Shown here: piece by piece, positions 1 through 8,319 of the stretch
How positions within the stretch are numbered: the first letter of the stretch is position 1
Layout: every line of letters starts with the position of its first letter
Assembly: GCF_050113635.1 (NCBI RefSeq)
Contig: NZ_JBNJLT010000003.1
Coordinates: 1 to 64,000, forward strand
Reading direction: 5' to 3'
Source: Marinimicrobium sp050113635
GTDB taxonomy: Bacteria > Pseudomonadota > Gammaproteobacteria > Pseudomonadales > Cellvibrionaceae
Length of the DNA stretch: 64,000 bases
Notes under the pieces: generated by a model
The model's database searches: none
What the model saw: the letters and a program-made list of their open reading frames with translations, nothing else
What the model was told of the DNA's origin: nothing
Position numbers and translations under genes: made by a program

Positions 1-2
1 CC

Positions 3-350
3 TTCGCCACCACCCAGGGCTACACCGGACACCAGCAACTGGACGACCACGACTTGATCCACATGGGCGGTCGTGTATACGATCCTACTCTGGGCCGGTT
101 CCTGAGTGCGGACCTGTACGTTCAGTCACCGTACAACAGCCAAAGCTTCAACCGTTACTCGTACCGGCCGTTCCGCATCGGGTGGTTAGACGTTTACATT
201 CAGGGAATAAAAAAGCAGCGCCGAAGCGCTGCCAACAAAACCGCCGAAAGGGGATGGCGATTACTCGCCGGCGGGTTTTCCGATGGTGGCGAGAATGCCG
301 CCGTCGACATACACGATTTGTCCGGTCACAAAATCGCTGGCTTTGGATGA
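3..350 (+). pseudogene. Truncated RHS-repeat core fragment (partial at left edge)
   Basis: The frame is open from the window edge and encodes the end of an RHS/YD-repeat core: a GYTGH segment, then GGRVYDPTLGRFLSAD and a YNSQSFNRYSY segment, the usual closing signature of the RHS shell (established family knowledge). In intact proteins this continues into a region like VLNNPLSYTDPSG and a variable C-terminal toxin or effector. Here the homology stops at about base 164, and the remaining roughly 60 codons to the stop at 350 look unrelated and overlap the kduD terminator and the kduD 3' end on the opposite strand. I read this as a broken or displaced 3' end of an RHS gene whose body lies left of the window. 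It could instead be an orphan RHS tip left by recombination. Confidence 0.7.
208..232 (-). terminator. Rho-independent terminator of kduD
   Basis: A 7-bp perfect stem (GCAGCGC at 215-221, GCGCTGC at 226-232) closes a CGAA loop, UUCG-like when read on the minus strand. It is followed in the minus direction by a run of T (A-run 208-214 on the plus strand). It lies 29 bases past the kduD stop and would end the kdu transcript. Confidence 0.85.
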
Positions 351-1052
351 CAGGAAAATAGCCGCGCCCTGGAGGTCGTCGGGGTCGCCCCATTTCCCGG
401 CGGGTGTGCGGCTGATGATAAAGTCATTCAACGGGTTCCCCGCTACGCGAATCGGCGCGGTTTGGCTGGTGGCAAAATAGCCCGGGCCAATACCATTTAC
501 CTGGACGTTATGGCGCGCCCATTCGGTGGCCATATTGCGGGTCAGCATTTTCAGGCCGCCTTTGGCCGCCGCGTAAGCCCCCACGGAGTCGCGCCCGAGT
601 TCGCTCATCATGGAACAGATGTTAATAATCTTCCCTTGCTGGCGCTCGACCATTTTCCGGGCAACCGGCCGGGTCATGGTAAACACGCCGACCAAATCGG
701 TATCGATCACCTGCTGAAAGTCCGCTACGTCCATATCCAGCATGGGAACGCGTTTGATAATGCCGGCGTTATTCACCAGGATATCGATGGGACCCACGTC
801 TTTTTCAATGGCGTCCACCGATTCCGTTACTTGCTGTTCATCGGTTACGTCAAACTTGTAGCCGAACGCGTTATAGCCTTCGGCCTTGTATTCGGCCACG
901 GCCTTGTCAATTTTTTCCTGCGACGAATGGCCATTGACCACAATGGTGGCACCGGCGCTGCCCAGGCCCTTGGCCATGGCCATACCGATGCCGTGAGTGG
1001 CGCCGGTGACCAGCGCCACTTTTCCCTCGAGATTGAACAGGGGATGTGTCAT
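261..1052 (-). CDS. kduD: 2-dehydro-3-deoxy-D-gluconate 5-dehydrogenase (DKII reductase)
   Basis: This 263-residue classical short-chain dehydrogenase carries the N-terminal nucleotide-binding glycine motif (TGATHGIG), the NNAG motif and the catalytic Tyr-Lys pair (YAAAK). In pectin catabolism KduD interconverts 2,5-diketo-3-deoxygluconate and KDG using NAD(H). It acts in the cytoplasm after KduI. The start is supported by AAGGAG eight bases upstream, and kduI ends 12 bases before it, so the two are co-transcribed. The assignment rests on family resemblance plus the adjacent kduI; SDR enzymes are easily misassigned without that context. Confidence 0.9.
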   Translation of the reverse strand: MTHPLFNLEGKVALVTGATHGIGMAMAKGLGSAGATIVVNGHSSQEKIDKAVAEYKAEGYNAFGYKFDVTDEQQVTESVDAIEKDVGPIDILVNNAGIIKRVPMLDMDVADFQQVIDTDLVGVFTMTRPVARKMVERQQGKIINICSMMSELGRDSVGAYAAAKGGLKMLTRNMATEWARHNVQVNGIGPGYFATSQTAPIRVAGNPLNDFIISRTPAGKWGDPDDLQGAAIFLSSKASDFVTGQIVYVDGGILATIGKPAGE

Positions 1053-1064
1053 AGCGTCAGCTCC

Positions 1065-1904
1065 TTACTTCAGTTCGTTTGGCTGATGGAAATCCATATC
1101 GGTATAGTCGAGGTTTTCCCCGGCCATTCCCCAGATAAACGTGTAGTTGGCGGTCCCGACTCCTGAGTGCATGGACCAGGGCGGGGAAACCACCGCTTGC
1201 TCGTTGTGAATCCACAGGTGACGGGTTTCCTCTTTGGGGCCCATGAAATGGCAAACGGCCTGCTCTTCCGGTACGTTGAAATAAAAATAGGCTTCCATGC
1301 GGCGGCTGTGGGTGTGTACCGGCATGGTGTTCCAGATACTACCGGGTTGCAGTTCGGTCATGCCCATTTGCAACTGGCAGGTCTCGACCACACCGTTGAT
1401 CAACAGCTGGTTAATCCGGCGTTCATTGCAGGTTTCCGAGGAACCCAGTTCCAGTACCTTGGCGTCTTCCATGCCCACTTTTTTGGTGGGGTAGGCGTGA
1501 TGCGCGGGCGCGGAATTCATATAGAACTTGGCCGGATTTTCTGGATCGGCACTGCGGAAGGTGACTTCTTTGGCGCCGCGCCCGATGTACAGGGCATTTT
1601 TGAATGCCAGCTCGTACTCGGTACCATCGACGGTGATAAACCCTTTGCCGCCGACATTGATAGCGCCGAGTTCGCGGCGGTCGAGAAAGTAATCCGCTTT
1701 TTGTTGATAGACCGGTTCGAGAGCAATGGTTTGCTTCACGGGTTTGGCACCACCCACCATGATGCGCTCATAGTGGGTGTAAACAAACAGTACCTCGTCG
1801 TCAGCAAAAATTTTCTCGATCAAAAAGTGCTTACGCAACTTTTCGGTGTCGTAGTGTTTGAAATCGTCCTGATGAACGGCAAAGCGCTCTTCAATAATAT
1901 TCAT
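1065..1904 (-). CDS. kduI: 5-dehydro-4-deoxy-D-glucuronate isomerase
   Basis: The 279-residue protein has the length and sequence character of KduI, a cupin-fold metal-dependent isomerase. Histidines consistent with the metal site are visible (MPVHTHSRRMEAYFYF and the nearby QAVCHFMGPKEETRHLW segment). It converts the open-chain unsaturated uronate DKI to DKII, the substrate of KduD. A GAGG ribosome site lies five bases before the ATG. It sits between the GH105 hydrolase, which would produce its substrate, and kduD, which uses its product, so the gene order follows the pathway. Confidence 0.95.
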   Translation of the reverse strand: MNIIEERFAVHQDDFKHYDTEKLRKHFLIEKIFADDEVLFVYTHYERIMVGGAKPVKQTIALEPVYQQKADYFLDRRELGAINVGGKGFITVDGTEYELAFKNALYIGRGAKEVTFRSADPENPAKFYMNSAPAHHAYPTKKVGMEDAKVLELGSSETCNERRINQLLINGVVETCQLQMGMTELQPGSIWNTMPVHTHSRRMEAYFYFNVPEEQAVCHFMGPKEETRHLWIHNEQAVVSPPWSMHSGVGTANYTFIWGMAGENLDYTDMDFHQPNELK

Positions 1905-1935
1905 GGTTACCTCAATGTCGTTGCAGTCGCACCGC

Positions 1936-4467
1936 TTATTCGCTCAGCAGTCGGTGCATTTCGATACCGGCCAGAATGAAAGGGCCAGTACCTTTGGGAT
2001 CATTTTCCCATACCGGCTCGCTCATGTAGTAGTGGTAGCTTCCGTCCCGACCAAAGCCAAGCCCGGCGACCAGGCAGATATTGGTCAGGCTGACGCTGCC
2101 GTCCGCGTGAACCAGCATGAACTCGTCGATCAGGCCGTCGTAGGCTTTCTGGGCAACGCTGCGATAGCGGTCATCCAGATAACCATTGCGGATGGCTTTG
2201 GCATAAAAGTAGGTGAACATGGACGAAGCACTGGACTCGCGATAATTGCCCGCCGCACCGGGACGGTCCATGATCTGCCACCAGGTACCGGTTTCCGGGT
2301 CTTGCCAGCGCTTCAGGTCGGCGGCGATCTCCTGAATCATATCCAGTAATGGCTGACGCAGTTCGGTTTCTTCTTCGGGGATGAAATCCAGTACGTCCAC
2401 AATGGCCATCGTCAGCCAGCCAAAGCCGCGCCCCCAAAAGTGCTCGGACAGCCCGGTGTCGGGGTCGGCCCAGTCCTGCTGATGCTTTTCATCCCAGGCG
2501 TGGTAATACAGACCGGTTTCCGAATCGCGCAATTGCTCGCGGGTAATCTGGAACTCTTTGACCACCTCGCGCCAGCTTTCGTGCTGCTGTTCGCCTTCTT
2601 CAAACAGGGCGGCATACTGGGCCAGGAAAGGCATGCCCATGTAAACGCCATCCAGCCACAGCTGCCAGGGGTAACGCTGCTTGTGCCAGAAGGCGCCGCC
2701 GCTGGTGCGGGGGTGTTCTTCCAGATGGTGACGCAAGCGCTCAGCCGCCAGTTTGTAACGCTCCTCGCCCGTATTTTCCCACAATCGCAAGACACCCACG
2801 CCCGGGGCAATATTGTCGATATTGAAATTGCTCATTTTGTAGCGGGCGATTTCGCCATCTTCGGCGATAAAGCTGCCGGTAACATGGGGTAACACGTCGG
2901 CATAGCGCGAGGCCGGTGCGGCTTTGTTCAGTTCATCGTACGACACCGGCAGCAGGCCGATAATGTCGTACTCAAACTTGGGATCGCGTTCGCGATTGGT
3001 GTCCCAGCCGTCCACATGGTACAGCAGGGTTTTGCGATCCAGCTCGGAATCCGCCAGGCGCTTGCTCCAGTTCAGTGCTGCCCGTGCGTCAGCCGCAGGA
3101 TGCTTTTCAGACTGGCTATGTGCGGTTTTGATTCGTTCGCGCGGTGCCAGCGTCAGGCGCTCGGCTTGTTGCTCCAGGTATTCGACAAATTCCTCGCGGT
3201 TGCTGATGCCATCCAGCTCGCGCTCCCAGGCGGCCAGGAAGTAGTAGTCTACATCCTCCCCGGAAACATCGAGTACGCTGACGTAATTCTGGTCGTCTTC
3301 GGTTTGTTGCGAGCGGTCGGATTTGCGGAACAGTAAGGCCATACCCAATGTGTCATCGCCGTTGAGTGTCTGTTCGCCCCAACTGGCCACATAGGTGTAA
3401 GCCTTCCCGGTGATATCCACTTCACCTTCGATCAATTCGGTGCCCGGGTGCTTGACGATCCCGGCGGCGATATTGTCCAGAGGTTCGCTCAGCTCCAGGT
3501 TCACATGCACAAGGCGACTGCCGCCGGTCATGGACAAAATAGCGTTGACGTCGACGTCGGTATCGGCCACCTGCCACCCGGTATAATCGATGCGGAAAGC
3601 AGAGTACAAATCGCCATTGTCGAGAATGCGCGCATCCAGACGTTCGGTATCGGAGATGCGAACGACTTTGTCGCCATCCCAGTAGCCGTAGCCACCCATG
3701 CCGAGCGATTCGTTGACTTTCAGAATATCCATGCCCCAGTCGGACAGTTCATGGTAGGAATCGTACCCATCCTGGCCCACATGCTGCAGCACCATGTCGT
3801 GGGTGGACTTGCCGAAAATGTCGAAGCCATTGCGCCAGTCCAGATAGACCCGGTAGCCGACCTGATCGGATTCGATCCCCGGTCCTTCGTAGCGAATATA
3901 AAAAGAGTGGTCCGTGTGTTGCTCCGGCGGTGAAACATGCTCCACGTTTTCGAACTGGCCACCGCGATATTCTGACTTGCCGTAATAGTGAGAACTTGCA
4001 TCGCCTTTATCACGCGAGTGCGGCTGCCACTCTCCGCCTGCGCGTCGGGATATTTCCGCCTGGGTGCGCTTGACGGCTTCTGGCGCCTTGGCCGCCAGGC
4101 CGTGGTCAATCACCAGCTCCGCGCTGGCTTCTGAGGGAAGGTTGAGCAATGCGAACACACCGTCCTGTTCGCCGTCACCGTTGCGATCAATCAGTTGGAT
4201 GGCGATGGGGCTACCGTCCAGTGTCGCGCCGAGTTGAGCATCGAGGGCGGCGTCCCGGTCCAGCCCAAGATCGCTGAAGCTGATGTAGTAAGGCTCGTCG
4301 ATCAGCGGCCGATCAATGGCATTGGACAGCTGAATGCGTGCCACCGGCATTTCACCGGCGTGGGACTGCTGGGTCGGCTCGGGTCCCGGGGCTCGTTCCT
4401 GCACACACGCGGTCAGGCTGGCGGCGATGAGGAGCGCGGCTCCGGGATACCATCGGTTGTTTCGCAT
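1936..4467 (-). CDS. DUF4861-GH105 fusion lipoprotein, putative unsaturated rhamnogalacturonyl/uronyl hydrolase
   Basis: This 843-residue protein starts with a lipoprotein signal (LTAC lipobox, Cys21). The N-terminal half (about residues 45-430) resembles DUF4861, which begins with an AELVIDHG-type beta-rich region. The C-terminal half (about 470-843) resembles the six-hairpin family GH105, with WGRGFGWLTMA and the closing YHYYMSEPVWENDPKGTGPF segment. GH105 enzymes release the terminal unsaturated uronate from oligosaccharides made by pectate or rhamnogalacturonan lyases (family knowledge). Export and lipid anchoring suggest a periplasmic or envelope location, feeding kduI and kduD downstream. 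Many GH105 enzymes are single-domain proteins of about 370 residues, so this is a large fusion. The exact substrate is not visible. Confidence 0.85.
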   Translation of the reverse strand: MRNNRWYPGAALLIAASLTACVQERAPGPEPTQQSHAGEMPVARIQLSNAIDRPLIDEPYYISFSDLGLDRDAALDAQLGATLDGSPIAIQLIDRNGDGEQDGVFALLNLPSEASAELVIDHGLAAKAPEAVKRTQAEISRRAGGEWQPHSRDKGDASSHYYGKSEYRGGQFENVEHVSPPEQHTDHSFYIRYEGPGIESDQVGYRVYLDWRNGFDIFGKSTHDMVLQHVGQDGYDSYHELSDWGMDILKVNESLGMGGYGYWDGDKVVRISDTERLDARILDNGDLYSAFRIDYTGWQVADTDVDVNAILSMTGGSRLVHVNLELSEPLDNIAAGIVKHPGTELIEGEVDITGKAYTYVASWGEQTLNGDDTLGMALLFRKSDRSQQTEDDQNYVSVLDVSGEDVDYYFLAAWERELDGISNREEFVEYLEQQAERLTLAPRERIKTAHSQSEKHPAADARAALNWSKRLADSELDRKTLLYHVDGWDTNRERDPKFEYDIIGLLPVSYDELNKAAPASRYADVLPHVTGSFIAEDGEIARYKMSNFNIDNIAPGVGVLRLWENTGEERYKLAAERLRHHLEEHPRTSGGAFWHKQRYPWQLWLDGVYMGMPFLAQYAALFEEGEQQHESWREVVKEFQITREQLRDSETGLYYHAWDEKHQQDWADPDTGLSEHFWGRGFGWLTMAIVDVLDFIPEEETELRQPLLDMIQEIAADLKRWQDPETGTWWQIMDRPGAAGNYRESSASSMFTYFYAKAIRNGYLDDRYRSVAQKAYDGLIDEFMLVHADGSVSLTNICLVAGLGFGRDGSYHYYMSEPVWENDPKGTGPFILAGIEMHRLLSE

Positions 4468-4498
4468 AGTTCACACCTTTCATAAAGTTCTTGTGCAC

Positions 4499-4526
4499 AA
4501 AAGGGGCACCGGCGAACCGGCACCCC
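4499..4526 (-). terminator. Hairpin terminator between the TonB receptor and the GH105 gene
   Basis: On minus-strand RNA the arms form GGGG-UG-CCGG, a UUCG loop, then CCGG-UG-CCCC, fully paired if U-G wobbles are counted, followed by UUUUGUG. It lies 55 bases past the receptor stop and 32 bases before the GH105 start. It probably reduces receptor read-through into the kdu genes, giving differential expression within one locus. Confidence 0.75.
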
Positions 4527-4581
4527 TCCGTGTATTGCCTGCTACCCAGGCCCGCTCCGGTAAACCCCGGAGCGGTGAACA

Positions 4582-7296
4582 TCAGTATTTATACTGAACG
4601 CCCAAGTAGAACTGGCGACCGGTTGAGTGGTAATAAGACAGGCGGTTGCCATTGGCATCAACCCACTTGTCGTCCACCTCGTCGGTCAGGTTCAGGCCTT
4701 CAAGGCTGATTTCCACGTTATCGTTGATTTGATAAGCGATGGAAGCATCAACATTGACGGTGCCATTGGTGCCTTCACGGTCGTTATTGTTACGCCCCAC
4801 CGCGTTATCCAGATAGCCGGACCGATCCACCATGGAGACTCGAGCACTCAGCTTGTCGTCCTCATAGTACAAGGTGGTGCTGGTGGTATCTTCAGACAAA
4901 CCGAGCAAATCCCTAGTGGCCTGAATTTCGCCATCAGCGTTCAAGTAGTCCATTTGTGCCTTCACGTAGGTGAAGTTACCAATAAAGCCGAAATTGCTCC
5001 AAAAACCAGGCAAGAAAGTGAACGGCTGTTGATAGCTGACTTCGAAACCGTACAGCGGGCCGCCGGGACCATTCAGAGGAGAGGTAATATCCCACTCAAC
5101 ATTTTCGTTACAACCGGAAGCATCGCCGTAACCGGGCCCGGCTTCACAGGCGGCAACGGCAGCATCAACAGGATAGTCAGTCTCGGTGAAGACACGGGTT
5201 TCGCGCAGCGTTTGTACATGGCTATCGATATCCTTGCGGAACACAGCAAAGCTCAGCATGGATTCATCATCGAAATACATTTCAACGCCGAGGTCATAGT
5301 TCTTCGCACGAGTTGGTTCCAACTGCGGGTTGCCGGAGCTGATGGTTCTGTTACCACCTGAGGCCGAGATGGAAACGTTAGGGCGAATGCTGCCCAGGCC
5401 GGCACGTGCCATGACCTCGGCGTAACTTGCGCGAATCAATACGTCTTCAATCGGTTCGAAAACCAAATTGATCGCTGGCAGAGTTTCACTGTAGTCGTGA
5501 TCAACTGTACGCAGTACCGGATCGCCTTCGAGCGTGAACCAAGCTGAGGACGACTGATCTGTTTTCACATGACGCACACCGAGATCACCACGTACCGGCA
5601 TGTCGCCCCACTGAGTGTCAAAAATCATTTGGGCGAATATGCCAGTGCTTTCCTCTTCCGCAGAGTAGTTATCGGCGAGGCGGTTTTCGAAACTGACTGC
5701 GAAGTCACCGGAGTTACTGTAGATATCGTATTCTTCGTTGATACGGTCTTGATTCGGAATCGCCCAGGGGTTGTTGCTGCCGAGGCCGGAATCGTAGGCC
5801 ATCATGGTGTCGGAGTTGAGAACTACGTTAGCACCGTCTTCAGAGGATCGACGGGCTTCAAACGTTTCAAACTCATATTTTTTGAAATTCACGCCACCTT
5901 TCAGGGTGATGCTGTCGGTCAGGTCGAATTCCAGATCCAGGTTGACGTTATCGAACGTATTGTCCGCACCCAGGGGGCGCAGGCGAACACTGTTGGTACT
6001 CCACCCTTCCAGTTCAGATACCGCCGGATCGAAAACCAGTGAGGGATTCTCGCGGTTGCCACCGCTGTAGTCATAGGCGAAGTTAAGCCCGGTCTTCTCG
6101 GCCACAATTGTCGTCTGAACCGGGTTGTCGAACTCGGATTCAGCATGACCAATCATACCGTTCAACCGCAGGCGGTCGGTAAACTCGTGAGTACCGCTCA
6201 GGGTGATCTGTGTGAACTCGGTAGTGAGTTCATCGTGACGGTATTCAGAACGTACCACGGCATCTTCAAAAGAGGCGGCGGTCACGGTGTTGGTATTATC
6301 CAGCGTGTAATCCAGAACATTCATGCCTTCGGCAATGGACGTGTTGTTCAAGATGCCCTGCATAAACCGCTCGTCGCGCTTGGCGTCGAGCTTGGCATAT
6401 AACATATCGATGTTGATTTCGGTCCGGTCAGAGGGCATGAACTGCAAGGCCCCGGCGATGCCAGTGCGCTCCAGCGTGTGGTCATAGGCATCGTAACGCG
6501 GCAGCCGAGGACGGAAGCCGTCGTTCAGCGCATCCAGTTCGGGAGCACCCTCCACGCCCTGGTAACGAATAAAGTCGTTGCTGTTGTCCCAGCGTACGGT
6601 GCTGGCCCCTTCATCGCGAATGCTCCGCTCGGAATAGGAAACGGACAACAGTGCACCGATGGTGCCATCGGCAAAGGTGTTGGCGATCAAGGCCGAGATT
6701 TTCGGATCGGTTTCTTCGGAGAGATCGTTATAACCCATCTGGCCGGAAGCCGCGAAGGTGAACTCATCGTAGTCAAAGGGTCGAGCGGTTTGCATATCTA
6801 CCGTGGCGCCCAGTGAACCCTCTTCTACATCGGCGGACGCCGTTTTGCGAACGGTCAGGTTATTGAACAACTCGGAAGCAAAGGTGTTGAAGTCGAAACC
6901 GCGACCGCGGTTGGCACCGCCGATGGCATCAGTGCCGCCGCCGGTGGCCATGGCTTCCATCCCGTTAATGCGTACCCGGGTGAATTCCGGGCCGAGGCCG
7001 CGCACGGAAATGTTACGTCCTTCACCCGCCGCGCGGGTAATGGCGACACCGGGAATGCGCTGTAGTGATTCCGCGAGGTTCAGGTCGGGAAAGCTGGCGA
7101 TGTCGTCAGCAACAATAGAATCTACGCTGCCGATGGCGTTGCGTTTTTGGTCCAGCGCGGTCGCCAGGCTGTCACGGAAGCTGCCGGTAACGACAATTTC
7201 TTCCAACTGGTCCTGACCGGCGGCTTGCGCCTGAACGCCCATAGGAGCGGCCATAGCCATGGCCATAATCAATGGCTTGTACTTAAAGTGGATCAT
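4582..7296 (-). CDS. TonB-dependent outer-membrane receptor for oligouronides
   Basis: The 904-residue protein has a signal peptide (about residues 1-24, ending in VQAQA) and an EEIVVTGSF plug entry. The plug domain is clear (DLNLAESLQRIPGVAITR, then the SVRGLGPEFTRVRINGMEA signature), followed by a large beta-barrel ending in the aromatic C-terminus YLGVQYKY needed for outer-membrane insertion. The type matches Xanthomonas/Caulobacter-style carbohydrate receptors. The ATG at 7296 is preferred over an in-frame TTG at 7314, because GGAGAG sits nine bases upstream of it and it begins the signal peptide directly. The neighbours (GH105, kduI, kduD) suggest import of unsaturated pectin or similar oligouronides; that substrate is inference. 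Confidence 0.92.
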   Translation of the reverse strand: MIHFKYKPLIMAMAMAAPMGVQAQAAGQDQLEEIVVTGSFRDSLATALDQKRNAIGSVDSIVADDIASFPDLNLAESLQRIPGVAITRAAGEGRNISVRGLGPEFTRVRINGMEAMATGGGTDAIGGANRGRGFDFNTFASELFNNLTVRKTASADVEEGSLGATVDMQTARPFDYDEFTFAASGQMGYNDLSEETDPKISALIANTFADGTIGALLSVSYSERSIRDEGASTVRWDNSNDFIRYQGVEGAPELDALNDGFRPRLPRYDAYDHTLERTGIAGALQFMPSDRTEINIDMLYAKLDAKRDERFMQGILNNTSIAEGMNVLDYTLDNTNTVTAASFEDAVVRSEYRHDELTTEFTQITLSGTHEFTDRLRLNGMIGHAESEFDNPVQTTIVAEKTGLNFAYDYSGGNRENPSLVFDPAVSELEGWSTNSVRLRPLGADNTFDNVNLDLEFDLTDSITLKGGVNFKKYEFETFEARRSSEDGANVVLNSDTMMAYDSGLGSNNPWAIPNQDRINEEYDIYSNSGDFAVSFENRLADNYSAEEESTGIFAQMIFDTQWGDMPVRGDLGVRHVKTDQSSSAWFTLEGDPVLRTVDHDYSETLPAINLVFEPIEDVLIRASYAEVMARAGLGSIRPNVSISASGGNRTISSGNPQLEPTRAKNYDLGVEMYFDDESMLSFAVFRKDIDSHVQTLRETRVFTETDYPVDAAVAACEAGPGYGDASGCNENVEWDITSPLNGPGGPLYGFEVSYQQPFTFLPGFWSNFGFIGNFTYVKAQMDYLNADGEIQATRDLLGLSEDTTSTTLYYEDDKLSARVSMVDRSGYLDNAVGRNNNDREGTNGTVNVDASIAYQINDNVEISLEGLNLTDEVDDKWVDANGNRLSYYHSTGRQFYLGVQYKY

Positions 7297-7960
7297 TGGT
7301 GAGCTCTCCAGCAATCAGTTGTTATATCGTTGGGTTGATTGAAGGCCGTAGCCTTGTTTTGTACCGGACCCGTCACGACGCCGGGTCCTCTCATGGCACA
7401 AACCTTGGTGAATGCCGTTGTAAACGTCATTCCATATCTCGTTAGCAATGTCTTTTGTTTTTGTGGCGACTTATATACAGCAACGACGAATCGAAATTAC
7501 CGGTCAGTATTCCGATGGAGGCCAAACGCCTTGGCCGGTTCCCACAGTTGTGTTGTGGGTTGCTTGGGAGAGGGGCTCGACAGAAACGCCTTCTGCCTTC
7601 CTTTTGGTAAGTCCGTACTGGCCGGCGACACACGCCGCCGGCCAAAGCACGGTTACAGTGGTTGATGGTGACGCAATCTTTTAATCGGATGGGTTTGCGG
7701 CGTTAATGATTGATCGCCGCTCGTTGTTGTACCCGCCCAAGGACTGCGTTCTCTCTCACCTGTTTCTCCCTCTTGCCTTCGCAATTCCGATCAGGGGTGG
7801 GCCGGTATTTAGTCGTTGGTATGGCCCGGGGTCTTCTCCCGTTGTCTGCACGGTGTTGTCAAGACCCGAAGTTATTGTGGTCCGCCATTCTCAGAAAATC
7901 AACCTTTTTTAGGTAAGAATTTTCCAAAAAAACCATGATTATTAGTTTCATTCTTTCGAA
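7297..7960. other. Long non-coding leader region upstream of the TonB receptor
   Basis: About 660 bases lie between the receptor start and the first LacI-type operator. Short open frames occur on both strands, but none has a convincing ribosome site or recognisable family, so I call none. A TATAAG-like -10 reads leftwards near 7475, and a small hairpin (CCCACA 7541-7546 with TGTGGG 7554-7559) is visible. If the operator-flanked promoter near 7987 drives the receptor, its mRNA would have a leader of nearly 700 bases. Confidence 0.4.
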
Positions 7961-7968
7961 TTATGTTA

Positions 7969-7982
7969 TGTAAACGGTTACA
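7969..7982. promoter_or_regulatory. LacI-family operator, copy 1
   Basis: The site TGTAAACGGTTACA is a near-perfect palindrome of the shape bound by LacI/GalR repressors, with flanks (TA/TA) that extend the symmetry to 18 bp. It is the exact reverse complement of copy 2 at 8001-8014, and the centres are 32 bp apart, three helical turns. A TATAAT reads rightwards at 7983-7988 and another leftwards at 7987-7992, both between the operators. Bound repressor should therefore block both promoters. Confidence 0.75.
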
Positions 7983-7992
7983 TATAATTATA
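7983..7992. promoter_or_regulatory. Overlapping divergent -10 elements
   Basis: TATAAT occurs on the plus strand (7983-7988) and, as ATTATA at 7987-7992, on the minus strand. Both lie in the AT-rich stretch between two LacI-type operators. For the leftward promoter a weak -35 (TGTAAA, 16-bp spacing) lies inside operator copy 2. The arrangement suits shared control of the TonB receptor (left) and a rightward transcript. Confidence 0.45.
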
Positions 7993-8000
7993 TAAAAGAT

Positions 8001-8014
8001 TGTAACCGTTTACA
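8001..8014. promoter_or_regulatory. LacI-family operator, copy 2
   Basis: TGTAACCGTTTACA is the exact inverted copy of the site at 7969-7982. The two sites flank the divergent -10 boxes. Confidence 0.75.
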
Positions 8015-8110
8015 GTTTGCGCCATAAATCGCTTTTGCCGCTGCTGTAGCAAAAAAAGTGCGGTAGAAAGCCTTTTTTTTAGGATGACTGTTCTCCTAAG
8101 CCCGTATATT

Positions 8111-8124
8111 TGACAGCGATGTCA
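8111..8124. promoter_or_regulatory. Second-type LacI operator, copy 1
   Basis: TGACAGCGATGTCA is a 14-bp near-palindrome with a central CG, the hallmark of LacI-family sites, but its half-site (TGACA) differs from the TGTAA sites nearby, so a different repressor is likely. A TTGACA -35 (8110-8115) overlaps it, with GATTTT 17 bases downstream as a weak -10. Repression of a rightward promoter toward uxaA is the simplest reading. Confidence 0.65.
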
Positions 8125-8152
8125 ATGCAGGGGATTTTTCCAAACACGCAAA

Positions 8153-8166
8153 TGACAACGCTGTCA
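8153..8166. promoter_or_regulatory. Second-type LacI operator, copy 2
   Basis: TGACAACGCTGTCA pairs with the site at 8111-8124. The centres are 42 bp apart (four helical turns), placing both on one DNA face. Confidence 0.65.
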
Positions 8167-8292
8167 GTTGTGGGTTTTTGTAATTTCTCTCATGGAGAGG
8201 TGGCATTTGTGTGTTGACGCAGGTGTTGCGAGCACGGTGATGAGGGTGCTAAATTTGTTCGCGGTATTGACCGAATACCATTGCCGATTTTT

Positions 8293-8319
8293 CAGGCGCC
8301 GCAAGGCGCCTGTTTTTTT
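8293..8319 (+). terminator. Orphan strong terminator / possible attenuator in the uxaA leader
   Basis: A perfect 8-bp GC-rich stem (CAGGCGCC 8293-8300, GGCGCCTG 8305-8312) with a GCAA loop is followed directly by seven T (8313-8319). It reads rightwards, yet no plus-strand gene lies upstream. It must end a short non-coding transcript starting in the operator region, or attenuate the uxaA leader. Confidence 0.8.

Noticed and set aside
7442..7912. Several frames of 60-80 codons in the receptor leader
   Set aside because: They overlap each other on both strands, have poor ribosome sites and resemble random GC-rich frames.
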